DNA of 64,000 nucleotides, taken from the NCBI RefSeq assembly GCF_010093025.1, contig NZ_CP048114.1, positions 3,658,001 through 3,722,000 on the forward strand. Reading direction: 5' to 3'. Each line of letters begins with the position of its first letter. The stretch's first letter is position 1. Source of the DNA: Edaphobacter sp. 12200R-103. GTDB lineage: Bacteria > Acidobacteriota > Terriglobia > Terriglobales > Acidobacteriaceae. The notes under the pieces were generated by a model, which was not told the DNA's origin, ran no database searches, and worked only from the letters and a program-made list of their open reading frames with translations. Position numbers and translations under genes: made by a program. Positions 1-9,189 of the stretch are shown here, one piece after another.

Positions 1-1640
1 GCCGGGATACTACGGTGATCGATGTAAAGCGCGAAAACGGCGCTACTGTCATTCATGCAGACGTCCGGTTTCAGGCATCGGCCTTTCTGGGCATGGCCGC
101 TCAGGATGTGGTGGTCAAGGAGAAGCTGGACCACATCTTCGATGACATGCTGACTCAGTTGGGGCTGTCGGGCTGGGCGAGTCCATTAGAGAAGGTCGAT
201 GGCCCTGCGGCAACGTCTGCTAGCGTGGAGCGCCTGGCAGCGAACTCTGTCGAACCCGTGCTTGCGGCCCAGCAAACATTCGTGCAGGCATCGTCTACAG
301 TCCCGGTGGCATCGGAAACACCCAGTGACAATCCGCCGGCAGGCGACGCGGAGCCTGCATCCGCAGGGGAACCCGGCAAGAAGGCCGAGCCGACTCGTTC
401 GATGGCGGAATCTGATATCCCGGCTACAGCGGAAGTTCCGGTGGCCGGTGAGCCGATCCGGGAGCGCCTGCCCGTAGAGTCCGCATCCGGGTCTACCGCG
501 TCTTCAACGACAGAGCCGGGAGCATCGCCACAAGTTCGGGTTACTGTCCTGGAAGAGGAGATTACCGTTGAAGAGAAACAGCTCCAGGCCCCAAAGGCTA
601 TCCTAGCCCCCGAAGTGAAGCTGCCCGACACTGTCGAAGCATCGACTGCGGTAAAAACGGATTCCGGTAGGAAGGCCGATGTACCGAAGTCGGGTGCCCC
701 AGGCGTCGCGGAAAAAACTTTAGAGGCTTCATCTAAGCCCGCAGAAGAGGCTCCGATCGCCTCTGCGGAAAACGTCAGGCCGCTTTCGGCAAACGTTGCC
801 GCATCATCCTTCAGGCTGGAGAAATCTGCGGAAAGCAAAAAAGATACGGTGGAAGAAAAGAAGCCTGCTCTACCCGTGAAGCCCGAAGCGCCCTCACTGA
901 AGGCTCCGTCTGCGCAGCGTGGTTCGTCTGCGATCACGCCTCTGAAGCCGGCTATGCCGCGGACGGCTGCCGTGACGAAAGCTCCTGCGCAGCCGGCGCT
1001 ATCTGCTCCGGCGAAGAATATGTTGGGTGCATCCTCTTTCGAGGACGAGCCGGAGGCGAGCTCAAAGTGGCTGAAGTGGAGCGCATGGATCGCGGCATTC
1101 ATTGTTCTGGTCGTTGCCCCTCTGGTGTGGCTCTATATGCCCAGCCATCCTGAGAGTGCAACGCCGGTGAGCCAGCCCTCCCCGGCTGCTGCTGCGCCCG
1201 CCCCCGCACCTCAGCCACCCATATTGGCAAAGCAACCGGGAGACGATCCCGACCCGGTGATGGTGATCTCGGACTGGGAGGCGGCCATGAACTCCAGGGA
1301 CGCTGACGCTCAGGCGGCCTTTTACGCCGATCCCGTGGAGAGGTATTTCCTGCGTCACAACCTGAGCCGCGATGAGGTCAAGGCCGATAAACTGGCCGCC
1401 ATCAACCGGCGCAGAGACGACTGGTCCGTGAAGATGGAGAACGTCAAGATAACCCGGGCCGACGATAACACCGCAAAGGCGAGGCTGATCAAGCACTATA
1501 CCGTCAAAGAGGACGGAAAGATGGCCTCCGAGTGGTTTGTGCCTTCGCTGCTGCTGATGACGCGCGCGAACGGCAGGTGGCAGATCACCTCCGAGCGCGA
1601 CCTTGGATGGGCAACTTCACTGGATGAACTGGATCACTAG
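1..1640 (+). CDS. Single-pass membrane protein with C-terminal NTF2-like domain, 5' end cut by window
   Basis: The frame is open to the left edge; the first possible start inside the window is a GTG at 15, but in-frame codons continue upstream without a stop, so the gene probably begins outside. From the GTG it encodes 541 residues. Residues 60-340 are a low-complexity Ala/Pro/Glu/Ser linker, residues about 355-377 form one hydrophobic membrane segment, a Pro/Ala stretch follows, and residues about 420-535 (start DPVMVISDWEAAMNSRD) look like an NTF2/SnoaL-type cone fold of the kind found in DUF4440 proteins. The layout suggests a cytoplasmic N-terminus tethered to an extracytoplasmic ligand-binding or scaffold domain. 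No catalytic residues are recognisable and the function is unknown. Confidence 0.7.
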   Translation, partial: RDTTVIDVKRENGATVIHADVRFQASAFLGMAAQDVVVKEKLDHIFDDMLTQLGLSGWASPLEKVDGPAATSASVERLAANSVEPVLAAQQTFVQASSTVPVASETPSDNPPAGDAEPASAGEPGKKAEPTRSMAESDIPATAEVPVAGEPIRERLPVESASGSTASSTTEPGASPQVRVTVLEEEITVEEKQLQAPKAILAPEVKLPDTVEASTAVKTDSGRKADVPKSGAPGVAEKTLEASSKPAEEAPIASAENVRPLSANVAASSFRLEKSAESKKDTVEEKKPALPVKPEAPSLKAPSAQRGSSAITPLKPAMPRTAAVTKAPAQPALSAPAKNMLGASSFEDEPEASSKWLKWSAWIAAFIVLVVAPLVWLYMPSHPESATPVSQPSPAAAAPAPAPQPPILAKQPGDDPDPVMVISDWEAAMNSRDADAQAAFYADPVERYFLRHNLSRDEVKADKLAAINRRRDDWSVKMENVKITRADDNTAKARLIKHYTVKEDGKMASEWFVPSLLLMTRANGRWQITSERDLGWATSLDELDH

Positions 1641-1675
1641 AGTTCGGCTCCTCTTCAGAAGCAATCATTCGGTTC

Positions 1676-1773
1676 GTCATTCTGAGCAACGCGAAGAATC
1701 CCTATATTTTGCCTCCAGCATCTATGGTGCTTCGGAGCAGGATACAGGGATACTTCACTGCGTTCAGGATGAC
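1676..1773. repeat. Intergenic REP-like inverted repeat, copy 1
   Basis: A stretch of about 98 bases between two convergent genes starts GTCATTCTGAGCAACGCGAA and ends TTCACTGCGTTCAGGATGAC. The two ends are imperfect reverse complements, so the element can fold into a long hairpin. A second copy with the same ends and the shared internal block ATACAGGGAT lies at 21668-21764. Its position, after the stop codons of both flanking genes, would also suit a bidirectional transcription stop. It contains no gene. Confidence 0.75.
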
Positions 1774-1807
1774 GGTTTTTGACGGCACTGCCCAGGCGGA
1801 AATTGAT

Positions 1808-2284
1808 CTAAGGATTTTGCTTCTTCAGCAGCGCCAGGACCTCTTCGGCGTGACCCTCAGGCTTCACTTCTTCGAAGATGTGGATCAGCCGCTGGCCCTC
1901 TCCCTTGTCTGGTCCGATGAGATAGGTGGTGCGTTTTACGCCTTTCACCAGCTTGCCGTACATGTTTTTCGGCTTGATGAGGTCGTAGCGGTTGATCAGG
2001 ACCATATCCGGATCGGCCAGAAGATCGTAGGGAAGGTCGTACTTGTCCTTGAACTTCTTCTGATCCTTAACGGTATCGCGCGAGATGCCGAGGACGACGA
2101 TGCCGTTCTTCTGGAACTTCGTGAACGCATCGCGGAAGCCGCAGGACTCGATGGTGCAGCCTGGCGTGTCGGCGCGGGGATAGAAGAAAAGGACGACGGG
2201 AGAGTTCTTGAAGTCGGAGAGGGAGACGTCTTTTCCGTCCTGATTCTGGAGGGTAAAGTCTTCTACGAGATCGCCAGGTTTCAT
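1808..2284 (-). CDS. bcp: Thiol peroxidase of the Bcp (AhpC/TSA) peroxiredoxin family
   Basis: The 158-residue product reduces hydroperoxides in the cytoplasm, using a peroxidatic cysteine recycled through a thiol system. The motif ADTPGCTIESCGFRD carries both cysteines four residues apart, the pattern of Bcp/PrxQ enzymes; the upstream FFYPRAD and downstream ISRD segments also fit. Length is normal for the family. The ATG at 2284 is chosen because the only upstream alternative is a TTG at 2299 that adds five residues outside the conserved fold. It is the last gene of a leftward run with fabD and the glutaminyl cyclase gene, about 29 bases after the latter. Confidence 0.93.
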   Translation of the reverse strand: MKPGDLVEDFTLQNQDGKDVSLSDFKNSPVVLFFYPRADTPGCTIESCGFRDAFTKFQKNGIVVLGISRDTVKDQKKFKDKYDLPYDLLADPDMVLINRYDLIKPKNMYGKLVKGVKRTTYLIGPDKGEGQRLIHIFEEVKPEGHAEEVLALLKKQNP

Positions 2285-2313
2285 CGTTGCTTGTCTCAAC
2301 TTTCTTGATCGGC

Positions 2314-3111
2314 TTAGCGGGACACCTTTATAGGTGGCCGCGTGACTATTTTAATTTCGAAGACATAAGGCCATTGTTTTCCGGTGACGAACAGCCGGTC
2401 GTGTGCAGCGTCATACGCGATTCCGTTCAGGACCGACTCGGAGTCGATTCGCTGGTTATCGGCCAGGATGCCGGTCAGGTCGATCCAGCCAAGCACCCGT
2501 CCGTCCTTAGGAGAGATGCGCGCGATACGGTCGGAGTGCCAGATATTGGCGTAGATCTCGCCCTTGATGTATTCGAGCTCATTGAGCTGCTGGACGGAAT
2601 GGGAGCCATCGTGGACGGTGATGTGGCGGAGCTCCTTGAAGCTGGAGGGATCGCGAAAGCGTAGAGTCGCGCTGCCGTCGCTGGTAATGATCTGCTTTTC
2701 GGAGCGAGTCATACCCCAGCCCTCGCCGGTATAGGTGAACTGACGGACAGGTCGCAGGCTGAAGCGGTCGTACACGAAGCAGGTGTGAGACTGCCAGGTC
2801 CATTGGTAGAGGTTCGGTCCCCAATCCACAATTCCTTCGCCGAAGTATTGAGCGGGCAAAGGGAGCCGCTGAACAGGCTTGCCGGTCTCGGGACGGATCA
2901 CGAGAAGCTCAGAGTGTCCTTTGAGGCCTGTTCCCTCATAAAAGTAGCCGTCGCGATAGAAGAAGCCTTCTGTGTAGCTCGTGGTGGAGTGTGGATATTT
3001 TGCGACGACCTGATAGGTGTAGACGACAGGAACCTGGGCCTTCGAGCACGCGCCTGCGGCTGTGTGAAGCAACAGGAGACCGCAGGCGTAGCGAATCCAT
3101 CGAGTGAGCAT
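2314..3111 (-). CDS. Glutaminyl-peptide cyclotransferase (plant/bacterial propeller type)
   Basis: The 265-residue product would convert N-terminal glutamine of exported peptides or proteins to pyroglutamate. A hydrophobic N-terminus ending near ACSKA suggests a signal peptide or lipoprotein. The body has the features of the five-bladed propeller cyclases: YPHSTTSYTEGFFY, a TGLKGHSEL strand, WTWQSHTCFVYD, NELEYIKGEIYANIWHSDRI and a C-terminal LNGIAYDAAHDRLFVTGK. The reading frame is open further upstream, but that part runs antiparallel through fabD; the ATG at 3111 follows the fabD stop by 20 bases and starts directly at the signal sequence. The gene lies in a leftward fabD–cyclase–bcp operon. 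Confidence 0.88.
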   Translation of the reverse strand: MLTRWIRYACGLLLLHTAAGACSKAQVPVVYTYQVVAKYPHSTTSYTEGFFYRDGYFYEGTGLKGHSELLVIRPETGKPVQRLPLPAQYFGEGIVDWGPNLYQWTWQSHTCFVYDRFSLRPVRQFTYTGEGWGMTRSEKQIITSDGSATLRFRDPSSFKELRHITVHDGSHSVQQLNELEYIKGEIYANIWHSDRIARISPKDGRVLGWIDLTGILADNQRIDSESVLNGIAYDAAHDRLFVTGKQWPYVFEIKIVTRPPIKVSR

Positions 3112-3131
3112 CTTTGCGGAAGGTTCGTGAT

Positions 3132-4205
3132 CTAAGTAAGGACCGCAATCGTCTTTTCGAGCGATGCAGCATCTTCGACGTGGAGCGAGGGGATGGCGGA
3201 CTCTCTTCCGAGGATTTGCCGGTTGAGGCCCGTGAGGACCTTGCCGGGGCCGACTTCGACGAAGTGGGTGATCTCCTGCCGGGCGAGGAGACGGATGCAG
3301 TCGACCCAGCGCACGGCCCCTGTGACTTGGCGGATGAGGCAGTCGCGGGCATCGGTTCCGCGTGAGATCAGACGTGCATCGACGTTGGATGCGACCGGGA
3401 AGGTGGGGTCGCTGAAGGCGGCGGATTCGAGGTCGATGGCCAGGCGGTCCTGTGCGGGCTGCATCAGGGCGCAGTGGAAGGGAGCGCTGACTTGTAACAT
3501 CACCGTCCGCTTGGCGCCTGCTTCCTTGCATAGTTCGGCGGCCCTCTGGACCGCGGCGGTTGAGCCGGAGATCACGGTCTGGTCGGGCGAGTTGAGATTG
3601 GCGGGCGCCACGATGGAACGCGCCATCGCCGCGCGGGTGGCCTCCGGGTTGGTTGCAGCGGCTGCTGAAGGCACTCCAGCATTGGCCGCCGCGATTGCCT
3701 CAGGATTTACAGAATCCGGATTGACCGGTGGCGGCGGAGCGGTCGTGTTCTCGTCCGAGGCCTGTGCGCAGAGTTCTGTGATGCGGTCGGCGGCGAGTCC
3801 GAGGATGGCGGCCATAGAGCCCTGTCCTTCGGGAACTGCTTCCTGCATGTAGCGGCCCCGCAGGCGGACAGTACGGACCGCGTCGGAGAAGCTGAGCGTT
3901 CCGGCGGCGACGTGCGCGGAGTACTCCCCAAGCGAATGTCCCGCGGCAAGAGTCGCCACGATGCCGCGCTCCGAAAGGAGGCGCGTAATCGCTGCCGAGA
4001 CGGTGAGGATGGCCGGCTGCGTATGTTCAGTCAGCTTGAGCTGATCCTCGGGTCCTTCAAAGATCAGCTTCGAGAGAGCGAAGCCGAGGGCGTCATCCGC
4101 CTCCTCGAAGATTGCGCGGGCAGAGGGGAAGGTGTCATAGAGGTCACGGCCCATTCCAACGGCCTGCGATCCCTGGCCGGGAAAGAGAAAAACTGGTTTC
4201 ATCAT
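3132..4205 (-). CDS. fabD: Malonyl-CoA–ACP transacylase with an internal insertion
   Basis: This enzyme charges ACP with malonyl groups for fatty acid synthesis. The sequence shows the N-terminal FLFPGQGSQAVGMG motif, the nucleophile elbow GHSLGEYSAH (Ser about residue 91), a second motif VSAPFHCALM carrying the catalytic His, and EVGPGKVLTGL near the end. At 357 residues it is about 45-50 longer than usual. The excess is one Ala/Pro/Asn-rich insertion at about residues 145-197, between the first half of the fold and the NLNSPDQTVISGS strand. Two ATG codons stand in tandem (4205 and 4202), and either may be used. It heads the leftward operon with the cyclase and bcp, and is probably the housekeeping transacylase, away from the PKS cluster. 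Confidence 0.95.
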   Translation of the reverse strand: MMKPVFLFPGQGSQAVGMGRDLYDTFPSARAIFEEADDALGFALSKLIFEGPEDQLKLTEHTQPAILTVSAAITRLLSERGIVATLAAGHSLGEYSAHVAAGTLSFSDAVRTVRLRGRYMQEAVPEGQGSMAAILGLAADRITELCAQASDENTTAPPPPVNPDSVNPEAIAAANAGVPSAAAATNPEATRAAMARSIVAPANLNSPDQTVISGSTAAVQRAAELCKEAGAKRTVMLQVSAPFHCALMQPAQDRLAIDLESAAFSDPTFPVASNVDARLISRGTDARDCLIRQVTGAVRWVDCIRLLARQEITHFVEVGPGKVLTGLNRQILGRESAIPSLHVEDAASLEKTIAVLT

Positions 4206-4350
4206 TGATAAATATCGTAAATGAGCGCGGCTGTTCTCCCTCGCTGTGGTCAGGTGTTAGCCTCTAACTCCTGGAACAACTCGTAAAACAGATTCGGAAA
4301 CAAAAGATCATATGCCAGGCTGCTGTATCTTCTCCGGGAAGAGGAAAAAC

Positions 4351-4797
4351 ATGAAATGTAGAGTGCTTCCGATATTTGCAGTCTTATCTGTATTTCTGCT
4401 GGGTGTTCTCCCTGCGCTCAACCAATCCTCACGGAAGGAGCCGGCGCTGTCGGCCGGAGAGGCCAGGGTTATCGACATGAAGATTGAGTCCATGCGGTCG
4501 GAGAGTGACCGGAAGGTTGCACGCGAGTGGTCGAACGCGAAGAAGGTGGCCGAGGTAATCTGCAGGCCGCGTGCAACGGAGTACTGGAAGAAGGCGGCGC
4601 CGGGTACAGATCGCGTGTTCCTGGGGACTTCCGATCCATCGACGCTGGTCCTTGAGAGTGACCGCAGATTGACCGGATCCGGTCAATATCGAACTGCCGA
4701 TGGCTGGACCAATTTCAACTTCACCTGCGAGCTGGATCCGGACCGGGGAAGAGCAAGCGGCTTTGAGGCGACGCCCGTGTCGGAAGCAAAGAAGTAG
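4351..4797 (+). CDS. Small secreted protein of unknown function
   Basis: The 148-residue product begins with a clear signal peptide (MKCRVLPIFAVLSVFLLGV, cleavage near ALNQS). The mature part is charged, has a single pair of Cys residues (ICRPRA and FTCELD) that could form a disulfide, and ends with a short beta-rich segment GWTNFNFTCELDPDRG. The ATG at 4351 has a good Shine-Dalgarno, GAAGAGG, a few bases upstream; the in-frame ATG at 4312 would place charged residues in front of the signal peptide and is less likely. It is divergent from fabD. I do not recognise the family. Confidence 0.75.
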   Translation: MKCRVLPIFAVLSVFLLGVLPALNQSSRKEPALSAGEARVIDMKIESMRSESDRKVAREWSNAKKVAEVICRPRATEYWKKAAPGTDRVFLGTSDPSTLVLESDRRLTGSGQYRTADGWTNFNFTCELDPDRGRASGFEATPVSEAKK

Positions 4798-4826
4798 ACG
4801 AGCGCAGACTCTCCGGATTCGCAGCT

Positions 4827-7793
4827 CTACTCGGGGTGCAGATCGTTATGGAAGACGATCCGATCGCGACCATCGGCCTTCGCCCGATACAGGGCTTCGT
4901 CCGCGCGGCCGATCAGCTCATCGACATGACTGCTCATGCTGGAGTTGTACCAGGCGACCCCAAAGCTCGAGGTCACCTTTGCGGAGTGATGGTCGAAGTG
5001 GAAGGGTTCATTCGAGATGGACATCCTCAACTGATCGAGCCGCGGCTGCGCATCTTTGGGGGGCAGAGCCGGCATCACGATCAGGAACTCCTCACCGCCG
5101 TAGCGACCGATAAAGTCGTATGGCCGGATGTGATGGAGCATGCGGTTGGCAGCATCGCGCAGGATGGCGTCTCCAGCAAGGTGGCCCATGGAGTCGTTGA
5201 TTTGCTTGAAGTGGTCGATATCGGCGAGAACGACGGCCAGCGTGGCTCCTGTGCGCCGGGAGCGGTCCATCTCACGGGCGAGAATGTCAAGAATTGCAGA
5301 GCGGTTCCAGATGCCGGTGAGCGAATCGCGTGTGGCCTGCAGGCGAAGTGCCTCGCGGGCAGCCAGCAACTCGGTCTTCTCCGCCTCCAATTCTCGCGTT
5401 CTCTGCGCTACGAGTTTGCGTAACATGCGTTGTCGGGCCAGCAGACGATTTTCACGCCAGTGCCAGACCAGGATGGAAGCGCCGAAGGATGCAATGCCGA
5501 GCACCAGATACATGGCGCGTGTGCGCCACCATGGCGGCCGTACCGTGAACTGCAGTGAGATGATGGGCGAATGCCTTTGCTGATCCGGGTCGATCGCCTG
5601 CAGCTCGAAGCGATAATCCCCGGGAGCAATGGCTGGATAGTGCAGCCAATGCGAGCCTGTTTCGCTCCAGTCGAACTCCATTCCCGAGAGGCGGTAGCGG
5701 AACCGGATGGCATCGCCGCGCGCGAAGTCCAGCGAGGTGAAGCTAACGTTCAGCGGTGAGTCCTGCCAGGAGACCATGGAGGTCTTCTCAAGCGAAAGAG
5801 GACGGTCCCCGACACCGGCGGAGAGAAAGCGGACGTCGAGCGGCGCAATCGTGAAGAGACGCTCGGGGTGCAGCAGGTGAATCGCTCCACCGTTGGCGCC
5901 GATCCATATGGAGCCGTCTTCGTCGGCGAAGAAGGCTCCCTCGTCGGTGTCGTTGGAGATGAGGCCATCCCTGCGGGTCAGCAGGCGCCACGAGGATCCG
6001 TTGAAGACGTCCACTCCCAGGTCTGTGCCGACCCAGAGCCATCCTCGACGGTCGAATCGCACGATCTGAACGTCATTCGAGGGGAGGTTCGGTGGCGTCA
6101 CCGAGACTGCAGAGGTGGGCTGACCGTCCTTCATCTGAAGGTGGAGCAGCGCAGGAATACCGCCGCCAACCCATAGGCTGCCGTCGGGCGCTGCGGCGAT
6201 ATTGCGCATCTGGCCCCGAATTGCATCGGGATCGAGGGCGATGCGCTGGACAGGACCGGGCGTGTGCGGCATCCGGTAGAGCTGGTGATCGGAAAGGAAC
6301 CAGAGGTCGTGGTCCGGTGTCTCGGCAGCATCCGCGAAGGCATCGCTTGAAAGCATGGGATCGAGCATCTTCTCGATGATGGTTTCCTGCGGGTCGGGGA
6401 TGACGTACAGCCCATCGCGCGAGAGAATCCAGATGCGCTGCGAAGAGTCCTGAAAGACACGGGCGAGGCTGGGAAGTCTACTCCGGAAGACGATTCGGCT
6501 GATATTGGAGTCGGTGCGGAAGACCTCGCCGTCGATGGTGAAGACCCATAGCGATCCGTCAGGCGCCTGAGCGAATCCGGTGCCGTGGGTGAGCGGCATC
6601 CTGCCGAAGAGAGCAGGGGTGGTAAGTCGGTGGCTCTCGGTGTTCAGGCGATTGAGCTGAAACTGATCGGCGATCCACAGATGATGGTCCGCGTCACGGA
6701 AGATCGTCCAGACGACGTCATCGTGCAGCCCCTGGGCGATGGTCCAGTTCTGCACCTCGCGATACCCTCTCCAGCGGTAGAGGCCATGGCCGCGGGTCGA
6801 GATCCAGGGAACGCCGTTCTGGTCGAAGACCAGTGCGCTGACATCCTTGAAATCGATGCCGTTGGAGGTGTCGAAGATCTCCCATCCAGACGATTGTTTC
6901 TCCCAGCGAGCCAGCCCACGATTGGTCTGGGTCAGCACGGCGCCCTGGGGATCTTCCGCCATCGTCAGGATGCCGGATCCGTTGTAGATTCCAGCCTCGC
7001 TGCCTGAAGGGAGATCACGGCTACGAAACTGGCTTTCACCGTGTGCGAGGATACGGACGTGCTTGCGGCTTCGCACCCACAGATCTCCCTCGCGGCTTTG
7101 GAACAGGCAAGTCCAGGAGTCGGCGGGCAGGCCCTGCGAAGCGGAGTAGACCTGAACGCGCCCTGCTGCGTTCGCGCCCAGAGGATCCTGCAACCTGCAG
7201 AGAGAGCGGCCACATCCGAACCACAGTACGCGCCCAGTTGCGTTCCCGGCCGGAGCGAGAACGCTCGACACCTTTCCCAGTGCAGGGAGAGTCTGGATAT
7301 CGTCTTCGTTGAAGAACGGCTCGGCCCGCCACGTTCTCTGTCCGGATGGCCCGCGGGCCTCTGAAAGTAGCATCAAGGTGCCGCGTGCGATGAAGAGAAG
7401 GTGTCCGGGGTCGATGGAGGTGATAATTTGGCCTGCGCCGAACTGCATTCTTGCAGACTCCAGAGGCGCAGGATGGAAATGTGTTCCATCAAAGACATAC
7501 AGGTGGTCATTGGTCGTAACCCAGATTCGTCCTGCAGTGTCTTTGTGAAGTCCGAGGACGAGGGACTCTCCGATGCCTTCCGTCGGACCGAAGTGCTGGA
7601 AATCCGCACCGTTATAGCGGAAGAGACCATTCTCGGTGGCGACCCAGAGGAAGCCTGCGTTATCTTGCACCAGGTCGAAGACATCCAGGTTGCGAAGGCC
7701 TTCGTCCTGGCCATATCTGGTAAAGCTGAACTGCTGCCCCAGGGCACTGCTGAAGCAGGCGAGGATAAAGGACGCAGCAACGATTACGCGCAT
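4827..7793 (-). CDS. Membrane sensor diguanylate cyclase: ligand-binding propellers, Y_Y_Y domain and GGDEF
   Basis: The 988-residue product would make cyclic di-GMP in response to a periplasmic cue. In order: signal peptide (cleaved after SSALG); about 14 two-component-regulator propeller repeats forming two seven-bladed propellers, with recurring LWVATENGLFRY-like blades; a Y_Y_Y beta-sandwich (about 680-765); one membrane helix (about 770-790); a coiled-coil linker rich in Glu/Arg; and a GGDEF domain. The active loop is GGEEF, and an RPYD inhibitory site lies exactly five residues before it, so product inhibition is expected. The ATG at 7793 starts at the signal peptide; the open frame upstream lacks one. 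The histidine-kinase output usual for such sensors is replaced by the cyclase. Confidence 0.93.
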   Translation of the reverse strand: MRVIVAASFILACFSSALGQQFSFTRYGQDEGLRNLDVFDLVQDNAGFLWVATENGLFRYNGADFQHFGPTEGIGESLVLGLHKDTAGRIWVTTNDHLYVFDGTHFHPAPLESARMQFGAGQIITSIDPGHLLFIARGTLMLLSEARGPSGQRTWRAEPFFNEDDIQTLPALGKVSSVLAPAGNATGRVLWFGCGRSLCRLQDPLGANAAGRVQVYSASQGLPADSWTCLFQSREGDLWVRSRKHVRILAHGESQFRSRDLPSGSEAGIYNGSGILTMAEDPQGAVLTQTNRGLARWEKQSSGWEIFDTSNGIDFKDVSALVFDQNGVPWISTRGHGLYRWRGYREVQNWTIAQGLHDDVVWTIFRDADHHLWIADQFQLNRLNTESHRLTTPALFGRMPLTHGTGFAQAPDGSLWVFTIDGEVFRTDSNISRIVFRSRLPSLARVFQDSSQRIWILSRDGLYVIPDPQETIIEKMLDPMLSSDAFADAAETPDHDLWFLSDHQLYRMPHTPGPVQRIALDPDAIRGQMRNIAAAPDGSLWVGGGIPALLHLQMKDGQPTSAVSVTPPNLPSNDVQIVRFDRRGWLWVGTDLGVDVFNGSSWRLLTRRDGLISNDTDEGAFFADEDGSIWIGANGGAIHLLHPERLFTIAPLDVRFLSAGVGDRPLSLEKTSMVSWQDSPLNVSFTSLDFARGDAIRFRYRLSGMEFDWSETGSHWLHYPAIAPGDYRFELQAIDPDQQRHSPIISLQFTVRPPWWRTRAMYLVLGIASFGASILVWHWRENRLLARQRMLRKLVAQRTRELEAEKTELLAAREALRLQATRDSLTGIWNRSAILDILAREMDRSRRTGATLAVVLADIDHFKQINDSMGHLAGDAILRDAANRMLHHIRPYDFIGRYGGEEFLIVMPALPPKDAQPRLDQLRMSISNEPFHFDHHSAKVTSSFGVAWYNSSMSSHVDELIGRADEALYRAKADGRDRIVFHNDLHPE

Positions 7794-8067
7794 CAGGCAC
7801 GTTCTGCCCGGCGGCGGAAATCCCGGAAATAGGAAGTCAGGTTTGCGTTCAGGCAGCCTGCTCAACGGGAGTCACCTGCGCAACACCTGGGATTCCGGCC
7901 AAATTCACATAAAAGCATTCGGCTGCGGGGAGGATGTTTGCAAGCCCTGGTGTCTCCTTAATCTATCAGGAATGAATAGTTTCGAACCGCTCCCGGTGGG
8001 TACATCTCAATGCGCAGGGCTATCCGTACACATTCAAACAAAGAAATGACCATCTGAGGATCGGGCT

Positions 8068-8316
8068 TTAGACTCCAAGGCCGAAGTCGATGTCCTGCTG
8101 GTCTCCGGAATGGGAGTAGAAGTCATAGGGCGTTCGCCGGTTGAACTTGTACCGCAGACGAAGTTCACGGCCGATGAACAGGCCAAGAGCTACGGCTCCG
8201 AGACCGGCGGAGACCCAGCCGACGGTCTTGATCAGTGTCGATTCCTTCTCGTCTTCCGGAAACGGAAGATTGCTCAAGGCAGAGGCCACAGAATCCTCGG
8301 TGCAAACGGACTTCAT
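8068..8316 (-). CDS. Small single-pass membrane protein, unknown
   Basis: The 82-residue product has an acidic N-terminal segment, one hydrophobic helix at about residues 33-48 with glycines spaced as in helix-packing motifs (VSAGLGAVALGLFIG), then a basic stretch RELRLRYKFNRRTPYDFYSHSG and an acidic tail. Positive charge after the helix favours a cytoplasmic C-terminus. The longer open frame upstream has shadow-like composition, so the ATG at 8316 is preferred. It is 79 bases downstream of the DUF4230 gene on the same strand and may be co-transcribed. No family is recognised. Confidence 0.6.
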   Translation of the reverse strand: MKSVCTEDSVASALSNLPFPEDEKESTLIKTVGWVSAGLGAVALGLFIGRELRLRYKFNRRTPYDFYSHSGDQQDIDFGLGV

Positions 8317-8395
8317 GCTATGGATGATAGCGCAGGTTGTGGATGGTTGGCAGCCGGACGAAGAGGCATTGCGCTCCACAGGTACTCTTTCAGGC

Positions 8396-9052
8396 TCACC
8401 TGACGTCCACCTGCTGGAATCCAAGACTGTAGAGCAGGGTGGTGACAGCGGCCTGCGCGTTTTTACGAGCGGCATCCAGGATGCCATCCGAAAGGGCGGT
8501 CTGCTCCAACTGCCTCTCCGCTCGCGCACGGGTCTCCGACTCCAGGTTCTGATCGACGGGAACAAGAAGTCCTGTCGTCCGGGCATAAACCCGTGTGTGC
8601 TGGTTGTCGACCCTCGTGGTGAAGAGCTGGGATGCCGGAAGATTTACGTGGACTTTGCGTACACCATCGGCCTGGGTAATGCGAATGTCTTCGGACTTCA
8701 GCCGGGAGAGGTCGATCCCGGCGATGGCCTGTCCATGAACGACAAGGAGGATGCGATCGCCGGCGAGAAGGTCGGGCAGAACGGCGCTCGACTTAGAACC
8801 TTCAATCACCGTGTCTAAGGAATAAACGACGGTCTCGAGCCGGTTCAGCCGCTGGATGCGCTGAACGATCGCCGGCACAGAGGTATCAAAGGCGGTGGTG
8901 CGCCCTGTGATCCGGTCGGCGATACGGGCCATAGCGCCAGTGGTGGCATGGCGAAGGAAGAGGACCAGCGCGGCTGCCCCCAGCAGAAGCGCCAGGGTGA
9001 GGCAAAGAAGGAGGCCCACCCAGCTTCGGCTGCTACTGTGTTGAGTCGTCAT
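8396..9052 (-). CDS. DUF4230 family membrane-anchored protein
   Basis: The 218-residue product has a short cytoplasmic N-terminus, one membrane helix at about residues 12-33, and an extracytoplasmic domain of the DUF4230 type. Hallmarks are the region LNRLETVVYSLDTVIEGSK, the LLVVHGQAIAGIDLSRLKSEDI strand pair, VHVNLPASQLF, and a C-terminal amphipathic helix ARKNAQAAVTTLLYSLGF. These features match the family throughout at normal length. Its biochemical role is unknown; members are bacterial surface or periplasmic proteins. The gene heads a short leftward pair with the small membrane protein after it. Confidence 0.85.
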   Translation of the reverse strand: MTTQHSSSRSWVGLLLCLTLALLLGAAALVLFLRHATTGAMARIADRITGRTTAFDTSVPAIVQRIQRLNRLETVVYSLDTVIEGSKSSAVLPDLLAGDRILLVVHGQAIAGIDLSRLKSEDIRITQADGVRKVHVNLPASQLFTTRVDNQHTRVYARTTGLLVPVDQNLESETRARAERQLEQTALSDGILDAARKNAQAAVTTLLYSLGFQQVDVR

Positions 9053-9128
9053 CCTGCTTTGGATGGTATCGCAACGGCTGCCGTAAGCAGTGAAGAGGCT
9101 GATTTTCTGCTGGATGCGCGTTCTGCGG

Positions 9129-9170
9129 CAAAAAAAAATCCGCAGGGGAAGGGCTTGCCCCCCTGCGGAT
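9129..9170 (-). terminator. Rho-independent terminator of the PEP-CTERM gene
   Basis: On the minus strand an 11-bp perfect stem (ATCCGCAGGGG paired with CCCCTGCGGAT, arms at 9160-9170 and 9138-9148) is followed by a run of T residues (A run at 9130-9138 on the plus strand). It lies about 20 bases beyond the stop codon at 9190, so it ends the PEP-CTERM transcript and isolates it from the DUF4230 gene. Confidence 0.93.
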
Positions 9171-9189
9171 GGGTTAGCGGAGTTATCCG

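Noticed and set aside
155..1102. 315-codon open frame antisense to the first gene
   Set aside because: It mirrors a low-complexity linker and has the Ser/Ala/Gly bias of a shadow frame.
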